A DNA stretch of 64,000 nt from Lacrimispora xylanisolvens (GCF_002934545.1 NZ_PTJA01000004.1:1-64000), one strand, 5' to 3'; shown: positions 1 through 10,519, numbered from the stretch's first letter. A program made the numbers and translations. The notes: generated by a model from the sequence alone, not told the origin.

Positions 1-424
1 TTCTGTGTGAAAAGTTTGTTAGAAACTTTTCAACTTTACACCATTATCTCAATTTTATGAGGAATCCAAAAGTAGACGGGTTATTTACCATTTACGAATG
101 ATCTGCTTTTAAGACAGTGGTGGTATTTTATATTTCGTTTCCGGAGGTTGCCAGTCTTCTCCATATAATGCCCTGCATTGCCTTAGCCCAATATTTTTAT
201 TCGTGGTCGCAGATTCACGTTATTTTGGTTGTGTATATAGAACTAAGGGCATCAGGATTTTGATTTCCTGATGCCCTTGTTTTTTTCTTTAATTTTGATT
301 TTGAAGGTTTCATACTCTGAATAACCTTTTGTCATCTATGAAAACGGGTCAATATTTGCACTCTTCAGCCTCAAATTTTGCCTGATTTCCGTCCAATAAC
401 TGCAACATCTTGTGGTCAAAGTAC
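1..424. other. Gene-poor left edge of the window
   Basis: No convincing coding frame with a ribosome site is visible on either strand. The only clear structure is the terminator hairpin at 245-287. The sequence is AT-rich like the island to its right. A gene entering from the left and ending before 245 would be consistent with that terminator. Confidence 0.5.
245..287 (+). terminator. Intrinsic terminator
   Basis: A perfect 12-bp stem (AAGGGCATCAGG at 245-256 and its complement at 267-278) with a 10-nt loop is followed by a T-rich run at 280-290. It ends a + strand transcript that starts outside the window or in the unannotated first 240 bases. Confidence 0.8.
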
Positions 425-640
425 CTATTTTCCATTTCGACCACAATTCTGCATCATTATTATACACTCAACGTGCCTTGAGTGTACAAAAATGATGCCC
501 ATTGAAGCTGATACCCCCTTGGCGTCATGACTAATTTCTAAACAATCACTGGAGTAGACCTTTTTATTACTTTGCAAATTAAATGAGTGCTTATCTCCTA
601 TAGGCTTTATTCGATGCAATTCTCTCATCTTACCAACCAT
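425..640 (-). pseudogene. Short reading frame ending in an RlmD-like C-terminal tail
   Basis: This 71-codon frame has no clear ribosome site. Only its last ~18 residues are informative: HVECIIMMQNCGRNGK resembles the extreme C-terminus of RlmD/RumA-type 23S rRNA uracil methyltransferases, which end in HVExVxLM-like sequences. The intact rlmD in this window (16134-17672) ends in HVEAVIMMTYCG. The part before residue ~50 does not look like a methyltransferase. I read it as a remnant of an rlmD 3' end, possibly an attachment-site scar of the island to the right. It could also be a chance match in a non-coding stretch. Confidence 0.3.
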
Positions 641-693
641 AGTATGCCAGACAATTGAGAATTATCCGTCGAGTATAACAACAATAAAGGAGC

Positions 694-1758
694 TCACTTC
701 AAAGTATCCTCACGCTGATCAATAATTATCTTCTCTAATATATCTCCAACCTGATTAGGTTTATATGTCATAATAGGCTTGACCCAATTATATTCTAGCA
801 AGTCATTAAACATCCCATATTCTTTATCACCACATACTATTAATGGATAGAAAGTGACTGATGGGAGTTTAGGTACAATTGTAGCAAGCTCATGCCCAAT
901 GCTTCGGACGCTGCTTAAATCTGCAACAACAAATCGAGCCATATTCGCTAATGTAAATACAGTTTCTGTAAAGTTCCGTGACGATGGTTTTTCAAAATCA
1001 AACATTACTGGTATATAGTCATAGTCCCGAAGCTTTTCTCTTATTTCATCTAAAACTATTTTTCGCTCAGGAGAAAAGTTACCAAGTATCAATACCACTT
1101 TTGAAGTAAGTGTATCAATGATGCTCCGCAATTTTGTGTTGTTGATCATCAAATATATAAATTGTGCTAACTCTATATTATCTACAGTTATCGTTGGTTG
1201 ATCATCTTTCGTTATAATCAGGTTCTTTTGAGTTGAATTATCTAAGTTTAAGTCCCATGAAGAAATACCATATACAGAGCATCCAATTAGCTCAGTATCA
1301 GAAAAATTGTTTGCTACAAAAGTAACATGTTCTAAAGCAGTGTTTATAAATTTTGACCCTTCAAATGAAGTATCTTTGGCTGAACAATACGATAAATCAG
1401 AATTTTCAAATATACAGCTACTAAAAGTTGCTGAACCAATTTTCGAGACACGCATATTTACATCTTTAAAAGTGCAATCTACAAAATACGCATCAACAAG
1501 ATCAGCAAAAGTAATTTTTGCACCATCAAAACGGCATTCATCAAAAAAGCAGTTGCGTAGTGATGACATATGCAAATCTACATTAGTAAAATCGATACCG
1601 TAGAAGCGTGGCAAATCATATATGTCTTTCTTATCTTTCATTAATTCATTTACAAAGTTAACTTCTCGTAAACTCGGAGTTTGTTCTGGATACTTTCTTC
1701 TCCACTCATTCCATGCCAACGCATTATTTTTTAGCAGTTCAACAAATTCTTGTTCCAC
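694..1758 (-). CDS. Pentapeptide-repeat protein with C-terminal TIR-like nucleotide-binding domain
   Basis: The protein has about 354 residues. The GTG at 1758 is chosen because a GGAGGTG ribosome site lies 7 nt upstream; an earlier in-frame ATG at 1788 would put that site inside the gene. Residues ~45-165 are pentapeptide repeats of the A(D/N)Lxx type (FTNVDL, FDECRFDGAKITFADL, FENSDLSYCSAKDTSF), which fold as a right-handed beta-helix. The C-terminal ~140 residues (VLILGNFSPERK, FDFEKPSSRNFTETV, ARFVVADLSS) match a TIR-like fold often fused to pentapeptide repeats. It is the last gene of three on this strand in a defence-like island. A role in phage defence or stress signalling is inference; TIR-type domains in defence proteins often cleave or bind NAD-like nucleotides. 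The domain calls are fairly sure, the function is not. Confidence 0.75.
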   Translation of the reverse strand: MEQEFVELLKNNALAWNEWRRKYPEQTPSLREVNFVNELMKDKKDIYDLPRFYGIDFTNVDLHMSSLRNCFFDECRFDGAKITFADLVDAYFVDCTFKDVNMRVSKIGSATFSSCIFENSDLSYCSAKDTSFEGSKFINTALEHVTFVANNFSDTELIGCSVYGISSWDLNLDNSTQKNLIITKDDQPTITVDNIELAQFIYLMINNTKLRSIIDTLTSKVVLILGNFSPERKIVLDEIREKLRDYDYIPVMFDFEKPSSRNFTETVFTLANMARFVVADLSSVRSIGHELATIVPKLPSVTFYPLIVCGDKEYGMFNDLLEYNWVKPIMTYKPNQVGDILEKIIIDQREDTLK

Positions 1759-2409
1759 ACATTCACCTCCATTTATTATCGCTAACAAGTTCTTAGCTTC
1801 GTATCATAGTCATAGAATCAAAATTATACCTCTGAATTAAATAAGTTTCCATAAACTAATAATCATTGCGAAAAGTATACGACCATTTCTTTCATAATTC
1901 AGAAAAGCTTTGATTCACTGGGATTTCCACTCTCTATCAGACGAACAGGTTCAACATGCCCAGAGGATATAGAAAAGATGATGGATGAAGCTAGTAAGGG
2001 GTCTTGGTAAAAGTGTAACTCGCCTTGGTTAATTATTTATTCTTTGTCTACAATCATCGCTACAATTCCCCCAAAATATCTGCCAGCTTAATTCCTTAAT
2101 AATCATATGTATATATAATCCCATTATATCCCATAAACTCTTTTGTCTGCTCAATTCGCCCTCCCATAACACCGTCTTCGCTGCCGTAAACGACACCACA
2201 TAAGAATCTTAGTTCATGTTCTGAGCTATATTTTTTTCCTTAAGTACCCAAGGTAAAATAGAAATCGTAAATCTATGAAAATTATCGCTTGTAAAATTAA
2301 CTTCAGATTTATTCAAATATATTACAGGAAAAATTTGTCTATATCCACTAACTTAAATTTTAAACATAGCCATTTGCATCTAAGCATATTTCCTTTCATA
2401 AAATTAAAA
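1759..2409. other. Intergenic region with possible gene remnant
   Basis: 650 bases without a gene that I can support. On the + strand at ~1900-2010 there is a short open stretch (LGFPLSIRRTGSTCPEDIEK then MMDEASKGSW and a stop) with no start or ribosome site, which looks like the decayed 3' end of a gene I cannot name. The rest is very AT-rich. It separates the ATPase gene from the pentapeptide/TIR-like gene, so those two may be transcribed separately. Confidence 0.35.
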
Positions 2410-4257
2410 TCACTTAAAATTGTCTATAATCTGTTGTACAGCTTGCTCAGAAGTTTCCCCATTAGAAAAAGTTTTTTCAGTGTAATATATACCTAAATCC
2501 TTGATCTTTTTTAATAAATCAGTAATACACCTACTTTTTTCACTTGAGTATGACCCGGCCTCATTGTAAAAAGCATATCTTCTACCTATGCCTGAATCAA
2601 TAATAACCAAAAGCGAATATTCTTCATCTGTATACCATGTTTTCCCACCATCTCGTACTCTTTTCAGCCATATTATTTTATTAATATTAAAGTAATTTGA
2701 TATTATTAAATGCTCCATTGCTTCTTCATACGCCTCTGGCTCATTATCTCCTAACTTGACCAGTTGAATTGTACCTATACCATTAGTGTGAGTTCCCAGT
2801 CCTTTCTCATAAAAAGGATAAAAACTCTCAATTCTTATTCTATTATTTAGTGTTACCCTTTTATTTAAATTATGATCATGGGCCTCCAAGCTCTCCCATG
2901 AATTATGTAAATACATATCCTTATCATACCCTATGATTATCCTATCATTTTCAAATTTAACCATTTTCATCTCTAAGCTATCTTTATAATTTCTAATGCA
3001 TTCCAATATTTCATTTGCCTCAGGATATCTGTTTGTTCTGACATTATTAAAATAATCAGTAGCTGTAGATATCTGACATTCTTTTATGTCAAAGATAAAT
3101 TCGATGAGTGCTTTAACATCAACTTTGAGCATATCTTTTTTAAACATTCTCATATCATCAACATCCAAGTCATATCGAATGCTCTCTATAATATAGTGAA
3201 ACAATCTTGCCTTATATAATAAAGCAACGTGTGCAGAATCAAACAAATTAAGTCTGAAATGTGTCTTGTAATTAATATTTATTATTCTGGTATTTCCAAG
3301 TGAAATATAATACAGTACATCAGCATTACATAGCTCTTCTTCACAATGTTGTCCAAAACAATACCTTAGTGTTTCTTCATATGACATATTTGATAAATAG
3401 AAGGCTTTTATAAAATAAGTAAATAGTAAACTGTCTCTTGATTGCATGAAAGCTTTATACATCTTTTCATCTGTTAGAAATATACTGAAAATCTTAAAAT
3501 TAGTTAATAAATCTTTATATTGATTAAATATTTCATCTAAAAACGTTGTACTACACTTGTCCACTTCATCAAAAATAAAACTTAATCTGATACCTAAACT
3601 TTCAAACTCATTTAATAATTGTCTAAATAATTCATGTGGATCTTCTTGCATATCGTATTCAATTTTTCTTTTCGTATTTGACTCTGATTCAGTCTTAGTA
3701 TTATTGCTACTCGTTTGCCCACGTATTAATTTTCCTATTAAAGGTAATTTAAATGCTCCGGCTACATCAACTCCAACTTGTTCTTCTTTTGTGAAAGAAC
3801 TCGTAATGCCTTCATTAAGTGTAGATGCAACCTCTTCTTCCCAATGAACTTGTAAATTTCCAGAACATACAAGTTCTATTTTTCTTAGCTTGTTATAAAA
3901 GACATTTATAAGGCTGTTTTTATCTGTTGAAACACGTAGCAACTCTTTAATCAGTAACAAAAATAATTTATTAACATCAGCCACACGAGTGGAATTTAAT
4001 TTGATTGTAACATAAGATTTTTTGAATATTTGATCCTCTAAATTTGATAAAGTAGTATTAATAAAACTTGTTTTCCCAATACCTTTCATACCCGATACTA
4101 AATAGCAACCATATGTGTCCTCTTTTATGAGGTTTTGCAATTCACAAATCTGTTTTTTTATATTTTCGGCAACAAAAAAGAAACCCGTTTGTTCCTCCGT
4201 TATTGGTTCGATAATATTATTAGCTCTATAAGAACTTAATGAATACTTTCTACTCAT
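2410..4257 (-). CDS. P-loop ATPase of defence-island type
   Basis: A 615-residue protein starting at ATG 4257 after AGAAAGGG. Residues 56-65 (GMKGIGKTSF) form a Walker A motif and LSFIFDEVDK near residue 230 forms Walker B, so this is an ATPase of the AAA+/KAP/STAND broad group. Upstream of Walker A there is a segment that contacts ATPase cores in related proteins (FFFVAENIKKQI). A charged Ser/Lys-rich insertion (~residues 180-200) interrupts the domain. The C-terminal half has no motif that I recognise. It lies 130 bp downstream of the large nuclease-NTPase gene on the same strand, so the two may form one unit. Whether it is a partner, an independent defence gene or a mobile-element maintenance protein cannot be told from sequence alone. 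Confidence 0.7.
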   Translation of the reverse strand: MSRKYSLSSYRANNIIEPITEEQTGFFFVAENIKKQICELQNLIKEDTYGCYLVSGMKGIGKTSFINTTLSNLEDQIFKKSYVTIKLNSTRVADVNKLFLLLIKELLRVSTDKNSLINVFYNKLRKIELVCSGNLQVHWEEEVASTLNEGITSSFTKEEQVGVDVAGAFKLPLIGKLIRGQTSSNNTKTESESNTKRKIEYDMQEDPHELFRQLLNEFESLGIRLSFIFDEVDKCSTTFLDEIFNQYKDLLTNFKIFSIFLTDEKMYKAFMQSRDSLLFTYFIKAFYLSNMSYEETLRYCFGQHCEEELCNADVLYYISLGNTRIININYKTHFRLNLFDSAHVALLYKARLFHYIIESIRYDLDVDDMRMFKKDMLKVDVKALIEFIFDIKECQISTATDYFNNVRTNRYPEANEILECIRNYKDSLEMKMVKFENDRIIIGYDKDMYLHNSWESLEAHDHNLNKRVTLNNRIRIESFYPFYEKGLGTHTNGIGTIQLVKLGDNEPEAYEEAMEHLIISNYFNINKIIWLKRVRDGGKTWYTDEEYSLLVIIDSGIGRRYAFYNEAGSYSSEKSRCITDLLKKIKDLGIYYTEKTFSNGETSEQAVQQIIDNFK

Positions 4258-4387
4258 AATTTACCCTTTCTCTAAATAAGCTTATTAAGCAGATATACTG
4301 TATTAATTTTCATTCCACATCCTCCTTTCTACATAATTTTACAATGCCCTCTGTATGACATGGAGTGTACGATAGTACTAACTATTT

Positions 4388-7300
4388 TCACCTATCCATC
4401 ATCTCCTGACTCAATTTCCTAACTGGCCCTATTTGCTTTTCAAACATCAAATCCCATAAATCAAGACATTCTTTTGCAATGTTCTTCAACTCAGGTTGAT
4501 ATGAACCGCATGTCTCATCATATAATCCAATTACTAACTTAGAAATTTCATCTTCTATTTCCCAAATACCCTCATCCTTATCATATTCATTTTGTAATAA
4601 ATGATAGCTCATTGACATTATAATATCTTTGTAATCAACCACTGATTTTGATTCCTCTTCAAGATAATGTACAAATGAATACACTGCCCTACGGCTTAAA
4701 CCAGAACTCATAATATCAATCAAAAATTCCTTATCTCTAGTTAAATCTATGAGATTATCATAAAATAACCTTGAAATCGGCATTTCTAAATCTAAAGCAC
4801 TTGTCTTAAAGTTACGTATAATATCTTTAGCCAAAGAATTGTATCCATCTTTATTAAAATAAATAACAGCCATATGAAGAACCGCTTCTGCCTGTATTTT
4901 ACTCATACTATCTACATGATTCATTTCATCAACAAATTCATCTTTAAGAATAAACATTTCAGCTAAACTATATGCTCCTGTTTTAGTTAATTCTTTATCT
5001 TCAGAGTCATAGCATTCTTTTATAATTTTCAACACACGTTCACGATATTGGGGATACAATAGGAAAAACATATTTTTCGAATCATAAAAACCCGCTAGTC
5101 TATAATCTTGCTCATATAAATTTAGGATTTTTGCAGATGCCCAATCTCTGTCAATATTGTACACAGGCCATAGCGAAAATAGGCTTGAATATTTTACTGC
5201 CGGATTTTCATCCGATGCCAATTTTTCAATCGTATTTTTAAACTGGTCAAAAAGAGTATCATCTTTCCATAATAAATTTGCGATTGCTTGGGCAGTCTGA
5301 CCTCTTACGCAGTTTAATGCATTACTTTGTAACATTTCAAAGCTATGCATTTCTTTATCTTCACTATTAGTTACATTTGGTTTATCTATTTCTGGATTCT
5401 TATGATTTACTGCAATTTTCTTAATAATATCTAATATTTCCTGTGACCATCTATCATCTGCTCTTTTTTCAATAATCGTGCAAATATAATTTGCTCTAAA
5501 TGAAGTATAATCGCACGGATAACTTAAAATCATTGTTTCTAGCAATTTTAAAGGCACTTTATCCAATTGCTTACTATATGCCACACCGCTAATAAGTGAA
5601 TCTATATACACATCCGGAATTTCTTCACTATGAGAAAGAACCAATTTTATCATTCGTTCCGGTTCTTCAGAAGCAACATTATTAAAACTTCTGGAAAATT
5701 CTTCAATAGAACTTTCTATAAACCCTCCTTGGACCTCCTTCCAATGAGAATGCTTTTTATGGTTTATTTTTTTATTTGTTAATATTTCTAACCACTTTTT
5801 ATCATTTAATCTTTTCCCTCCTATGGGTGAACTTACCCATCCACTATGTCCATCTGTATATTTATACAGAGTAGATTCACTAGAAAATTTACGTTTTAAG
5901 ATTCGTATTAAATCTTTTGCCTTATTACTCAAACGATTATTTGGAAGAACTTCTAGGATTTCTTTCTGCAAATCACCCCAAAAACTCCAATATACCACAT
6001 ACCCATTATTCTCTTTATTGCAATTAATTCTACGTTGATATAAATCTTTCGCTTTCGGTGACACATAGTTGATAACAGTTTCCTCTAATACCTCAAAAAC
6101 ATTTTGCCTACAAGATTGAGAATGCTTACCCAAAACTAACTTGACAAGCAATAATTCATCACCATTACCACTTGTCTTATCAAATATGTTATTATTAAGG
6201 TCTTTACATAAATATTGAATAACTACATCACTATATACTTCTGGTAAACGGTATAATGCATCTAATATAATTTCATTGAATAAATTATTCCCTATGCCCA
6301 TATATTCTTTATAACATTCCAAGAACACTTCTGGATTTAAGTCTATCAAAGCTGCATTCGCTTTCTTTATAATTTGAATGCATGTTCTTTCAAGACCTCT
6401 TTTATGAAAACATCTCCCAGACCAATCGCTAAAAGACGATATTTTATCATTCTCCATTGGTATATTTGGTAATAATAAATTAACAACATCGATACTATTT
6501 TTAATTAATATTTCTGAACCTTCCTGTAAAAATTCTTCTTCATACCTGTAAATACTTTTACCCTTACTCTTAATTTTATTTTCCAGTAAAAAAGCAAACA
6601 ATCGTATTGTTCTCATTTCACAATTTTTAAGCATTGATTTAAAATCCAGGTATGCATCAGCCATTTGCGGATACTTATGATAAAATTTCATCCGCAATTC
6701 AAACATTTCATCTGTATCTTGATTAATATCGTGTAAAAAGCACCGAGAGAATTTGTTATCATCTTTCTCTGACAGAAATGCATGTTTTTCTATTAATAAA
6801 ACATCCTTTATCTCATATTCTGGGCGTATACTGAAAAGTAAGTTAAATACAATATCCTTCTTTTCAGAAGTATCGAGCCATTTATCCAAAATGCCACAAT
6901 CTCTAAGCAATTTAATAAACAGAGGTTTCGAATATATGACATTATTAATAATATGTTTACTGTATATTCCATCTTCGCAATTTTTTATAATAAAATTCTT
7001 TATATTTTCATCTAAAATATCTAGTTGATTTAATACTTCATAAAACACAAATTTAATACTATATCTAATTTTATCTGAAGTTAAAATCGTTTGACCTGCA
7101 TTTAGAAAATCCTGACTATCAAATTCAATTAAATTTTGCATTAACATTTGTACCTGATATCTTCTTCCTGGTGTTTGTTTTTCTTTGTTTCCGATAATTT
7201 CAACTATATCTTCACCCGCATAGTATCTCATAAACATTTTTTCAGTTAAAAAACAGTCTAATATAGATTGATGTGCAAATGAGACTTTACTGTCTTGAAT

Positions 7301-8947
7301 TACCAAAAAACCGTTGGAAGATAAAAATTCCAAACACGACTTATTGACTTTCAGTATATTTAAGGGAATACATATCCGACCTAAATTATCACACCACATT
7401 ACCAGTATTTCCTTTGTCTCATTTATATCTGTTTCACTAATTCCCATTTCAAAACATTTTACTGATAACTGTATCCACCATTCAGAAACTAAATGATTTG
7501 CTGTAGAGCATTCATTATATTCTTTCCTTGGATCTAATTGATGCCATATGTATAAATTACTTGGATTTCTTAATATTTCTTTCAATTTACCAGTTAAACT
7601 TTCATAACGTTTCCCAATAATTAATTTTACAATATCCTCGCTCAATTCATGAACTTGAATTTTATTCCAATTGATATTTTCGCTTTTTTTATCCTCCTTT
7701 TTAAACAACGCCCTGATATTATTGTCATTCTCTAAGTCGTATGTTCTACATACGAAAACAATAGATATCTTATATTTTCTTTCAAAATTTAATTGTTCTA
7801 CTTGATTTATAATTTGAGTGCACACTAATAAAGCATCTCTGGAATGCGCTTGTGTCCAACGCAATGCATCTAACTGATCTAAAATAATTACTGCTCTTTC
7901 ATTTTTAGATACACTATGTATACAATGAACAATGGACGCTGGTAATCCTAAATCCCAGCCCCATTTTTGAGCATTCCCATTGGGGATACGTTTATCTAAT
8001 TTTATAGCCAAATATCGAATTGATCTTTCCAAACAATAATCAATAATATCCTCTGTGCATCCACTTTTTCCTCTACCAGCTTTTCCATGTATTATTAAAG
8101 AATTTCCTAAGTCAATTGCGTCTCTACAAATAGAGAATTCATTTCTTTTCATTAGTTCATGATTTATTGGAATGAACACTGATCTATATTCCTTGTTCAA
8201 TTCCAGTAATCTTGGAATAATATGACTATCCATGGCTAGATTTTTTAGTTTTATATCTTTTTCTTTTAAAAACGCGTACAAAACAGAGTGATTTATTTGT
8301 TTCCCTAGAATATTCCCATCTACAATCCATGCAATAAATGTATCATAGATATCTTCTTCATTCCCTACAAATAAATAATTAATTTTAGACAATATTATTT
8401 CTTTCAATTCTGAATCCGGAAATTGACGATACGTTATTCTTTTCAAATACTCAATACATTTTATTAGTCCCAATTCTTGTTCTGTATCTATATTCATAAC
8501 TTTACAAAAATTCTTAAAAAAATTCGATAATTCTTTACTAGAATTCAATATTTGACTATTATAAAAATCTTTAGGGTTATTGTTTGTATTCTTAGCTCTT
8601 TCAATTAAATCTTCTAATAAAGTAAAAGATAGAGGTGATACTAAAGCGACTAAGTTGGATTTATCCCTATCTAGCTGAAACTTCCAATTAGTAAAAATAT
8701 TTCTTGCATTAGTAGTGCCAAAATCCCAATACTCCTTACTTCCATTTCTCCCTTTACATTGCTGCCCCTCTCTGCAACCATTCCTGTTACCAATCCATAC
8801 ATCAATACCTTCTTCATCATCACCAAGTGCTTCTAAAACAACATAATCTAATTTTTCTTCTAATACTCTAAGCATTTGGTATACTACCCATTTGATTTCA
8901 AATTTATTTCCACTTTTATCAGCTCTTCCTCCCAATTCATATGGCAT
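4388..8947 (-). CDS. Avs-like protein: PD-(D/E)XK-type nuclease, STAND NTPase and long repeat C-terminus
   Basis: A 1,519-residue protein; ATG 8947 sits 8 nt after GGAGG. The N-terminus (~1-130) carries a nuclease-like signature: E39, D49 (GIDVWI) and a Gln-x-Lys (QQCK, 62-65), the spacing seen in DUF4297/Cap4-type PD-(D/E)XK nucleases. A Walker A motif (GKAGRGKS, ~residue 287) and Walker B (AVIILDQLDAL, ~350) mark a STAND/NACHT-type NTPase. The remaining ~900 residues are helical, HEAT/TPR-like and rich in Leu/Ile, a typical sensor array. Effector + STAND + repeat sensor is the layout of Avs antiphage proteins, which bind a phage protein, oligomerise and degrade DNA. The family assignment is inference from architecture; the catalytic set is incomplete by eye. 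Two more defence-like genes lie downstream on the same strand. Confidence 0.75.
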   Translation of the reverse strand: MPYELGGRADKSGNKFEIKWVVYQMLRVLEEKLDYVVLEALGDDEEGIDVWIGNRNGCREGQQCKGRNGSKEYWDFGTTNARNIFTNWKFQLDRDKSNLVALVSPLSFTLLEDLIERAKNTNNNPKDFYNSQILNSSKELSNFFKNFCKVMNIDTEQELGLIKCIEYLKRITYRQFPDSELKEIILSKINYLFVGNEEDIYDTFIAWIVDGNILGKQINHSVLYAFLKEKDIKLKNLAMDSHIIPRLLELNKEYRSVFIPINHELMKRNEFSICRDAIDLGNSLIIHGKAGRGKSGCTEDIIDYCLERSIRYLAIKLDKRIPNGNAQKWGWDLGLPASIVHCIHSVSKNERAVIILDQLDALRWTQAHSRDALLVCTQIINQVEQLNFERKYKISIVFVCRTYDLENDNNIRALFKKEDKKSENINWNKIQVHELSEDIVKLIIGKRYESLTGKLKEILRNPSNLYIWHQLDPRKEYNECSTANHLVSEWWIQLSVKCFEMGISETDINETKEILVMWCDNLGRICIPLNILKVNKSCLEFLSSNGFLVIQDSKVSFAHQSILDCFLTEKMFMRYYAGEDIVEIIGNKEKQTPGRRYQVQMLMQNLIEFDSQDFLNAGQTILTSDKIRYSIKFVFYEVLNQLDILDENIKNFIIKNCEDGIYSKHIINNVIYSKPLFIKLLRDCGILDKWLDTSEKKDIVFNLLFSIRPEYEIKDVLLIEKHAFLSEKDDNKFSRCFLHDINQDTDEMFELRMKFYHKYPQMADAYLDFKSMLKNCEMRTIRLFAFLLENKIKSKGKSIYRYEEEFLQEGSEILIKNSIDVVNLLLPNIPMENDKISSFSDWSGRCFHKRGLERTCIQIIKKANAALIDLNPEVFLECYKEYMGIGNNLFNEIILDALYRLPEVYSDVVIQYLCKDLNNNIFDKTSGNGDELLLVKLVLGKHSQSCRQNVFEVLEETVINYVSPKAKDLYQRRINCNKENNGYVVYWSFWGDLQKEILEVLPNNRLSNKAKDLIRILKRKFSSESTLYKYTDGHSGWVSSPIGGKRLNDKKWLEILTNKKINHKKHSHWKEVQGGFIESSIEEFSRSFNNVASEEPERMIKLVLSHSEEIPDVYIDSLISGVAYSKQLDKVPLKLLETMILSYPCDYTSFRANYICTIIEKRADDRWSQEILDIIKKIAVNHKNPEIDKPNVTNSEDKEMHSFEMLQSNALNCVRGQTAQAIANLLWKDDTLFDQFKNTIEKLASDENPAVKYSSLFSLWPVYNIDRDWASAKILNLYEQDYRLAGFYDSKNMFFLLYPQYRERVLKIIKECYDSEDKELTKTGAYSLAEMFILKDEFVDEMNHVDSMSKIQAEAVLHMAVIYFNKDGYNSLAKDIIRNFKTSALDLEMPISRLFYDNLIDLTRDKEFLIDIMSSGLSRRAVYSFVHYLEEESKSVVDYKDIIMSMSYHLLQNEYDKDEGIWEIEDEISKLVIGLYDETCGSYQPELKNIAKECLDLWDLMFEKQIGPVRKLSQEMMDR

Positions 8948-9247
8948 ACCAAACACCTCCGAGTTTTTTATTACTAGATTCCTTATATAAACTTTTTACA
9001 ATAAGCACAATATACCAATATAAACATAATAAAATTATACCATTTCATACATATAAATACAATTTCTTTATCAGGCACTAATTCTCCCACAAATACAACG
9101 TTTTATGCTAACTTAATGAATCAGATTATTTTCACCAGTGTCTTATATAGAACATGATCGAATCTCTGAACTATCTTTATAAAACTATGGTTTTATTTAT
9201 ATTGAATTACTCTATACATACTAATCACAAACAGCTTTCTATTTATA
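8948..9247. other. AT-rich spacer between the Avs-like gene and the recombinase
   Basis: About 300 bases, very AT-rich, with no coding frame. It must hold the promoter of the 1,519-aa gene (transcribed leftward) and the 3' end region of the recombinase. I see no clear terminator or operator. Confidence 0.4.
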
Positions 9248-10519
9248 TTAAAACAACTTAACATTCAACTTTTTCTCATTTCTATAACATATTTCTAGAT
9301 AACTCTCAAAAATTAAAATCTTCTCAATGGAATTTCGCACTGTATCTTCATTATAAACATCATTTTCACATACCATTTCACCTAAAACTTTTTGAATCCA
9401 ATCTTCATTCAATGTGGGAGAATTGAAGCATACCTCTTTGCCTTTTTCAATTCTCTCTGCACATCTCCAAACTACCTTACCTCTTTCCGTTCTCCTTCGA
9501 AATGATGCTCCGCAATCACCACAGACAAGTAAATTTCCCAAAAGATATTTTCCATTATATTTTCTGGAATTAGACTCCACTGTACCATCTGCTTTACGAA
9601 CTAACCTTACCCGTTTAGCCATTTCTACCTGCACCTTGTCAAATTCTTCACCAGATACAATAGCTGGGTGACTATTTGCTACATAGTATTGATTACGTTG
9701 CCCTACATTTCTTGCTTTTTTACCTATCATAAAATCTTCCGTATAAGTCTTTTGCAGCATAGTATCACCCTTATATTTCTCATTCTTGAGCATTTTCTGT
9801 ATAGTTGTCGTATCCCAATACTCGTTACCTGTAACAGTCTTAATTCTCATTGCCTCCAGATAAGCTTTTATCTGCCCAAATGATAAACCCTGTAAATACA
9901 ATTCAAATATCTTTCTGACAACCTCAGCCTGCTCCGAAACAATGACGATTTCACCATCGACACAGGTATATCCCATAAAATTCTTATACTTCGTGAAGAT
10001 ATCACCTTTTTCAAATTTGCGTTGAAAGCCCCACTGTATGTTTTCGCTGATATTTCTGCTTTCGTCCTGTACAAGCATGCTCCTAAGTGTAATTTCAAAT
10101 TCCTTGTCTAATCTGATAGAATCTAAGTTTTCATTTTCAAAATACATGTTTATTCTCCTCTCTCGCAAATATCTTACTATTTTTAAAACTTCCACAGTAT
10201 CTCTTGATACTCTGCTGATAGATTTTGTTATGATATAATCAATTTTCCCTTTTGCTACCTTCTTTAGCATTTTGTTAAGTCCGATTCTTCCACTCCTCCT
10301 TAATCCGCTTTTACCCGCATCATAAAATACACCGGCAAAAATCCAATCCGGATGCTCTGATATCATCTTTGTATAAGATTTGATTTGCCAATCAAGGCTA
10401 CGCTTTTGAGTTGGACTTAATGTACTGACTCGACAATACGCTGCAACTTTCAGCTTTTTAGGTTCTGGTGGTTTAGGTGGTATGAATATAATCTTTTTCA
10501 TAAAGTAATTCTTCGGCAT
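9248..10519 (-). CDS. Large serine recombinase
   Basis: A 423-residue site-specific recombinase. The resolvase-type catalytic domain occupies ~25-170, with nucleophile Ser32 in AAYCRVST and the Arg-rich SISRVSRDTVEV helix. The recombinase domain follows (FMGYTCVDGE... to LKNEKYKGD), then a zinc ribbon (LVCGDCGASFRRR ... WRCAERIEKGKEVC). It lacks a long C-terminal coiled coil, so it is shorter than most integrases of this class. No strong ribosome site precedes ATG 10519 or the alternative ATG at 10501, which suggests translational coupling to a lost upstream gene; tandem recombinase sets are common in clostridial elements. It probably moved the defence island at 0.7-9 kb. Confidence 0.85.
   Translation of the reverse strand: MPKNYFMKKIIFIPPKPPEPKKLKVAAYCRVSTLSPTQKRSLDWQIKSYTKMISEHPDWIFAGVFYDAGKSGLRRSGRIGLNKMLKKVAKGKIDYIITKSISRVSRDTVEVLKIVRYLRERRINMYFENENLDSIRLDKEFEITLRSMLVQDESRNISENIQWGFQRKFEKGDIFTKYKNFMGYTCVDGEIVIVSEQAEVVRKIFELYLQGLSFGQIKAYLEAMRIKTVTGNEYWDTTTIQKMLKNEKYKGDTMLQKTYTEDFMIGKKARNVGQRNQYYVANSHPAIVSGEEFDKVQVEMAKRVRLVRKADGTVESNSRKYNGKYLLGNLLVCGDCGASFRRRTERGKVVWRCAERIEKGKEVCFNSPTLNEDWIQKVLGEMVCENDVYNEDTVRNSIEKILIFESYLEICYRNEKKLNVKLF

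Noticed and set aside
9248-10519. First serine recombinase as a second sporulation element
   Set aside because: No gene split in frame can be found on its two sides, only dissimilar RlmD-like tails. A mobile-element role fits better.
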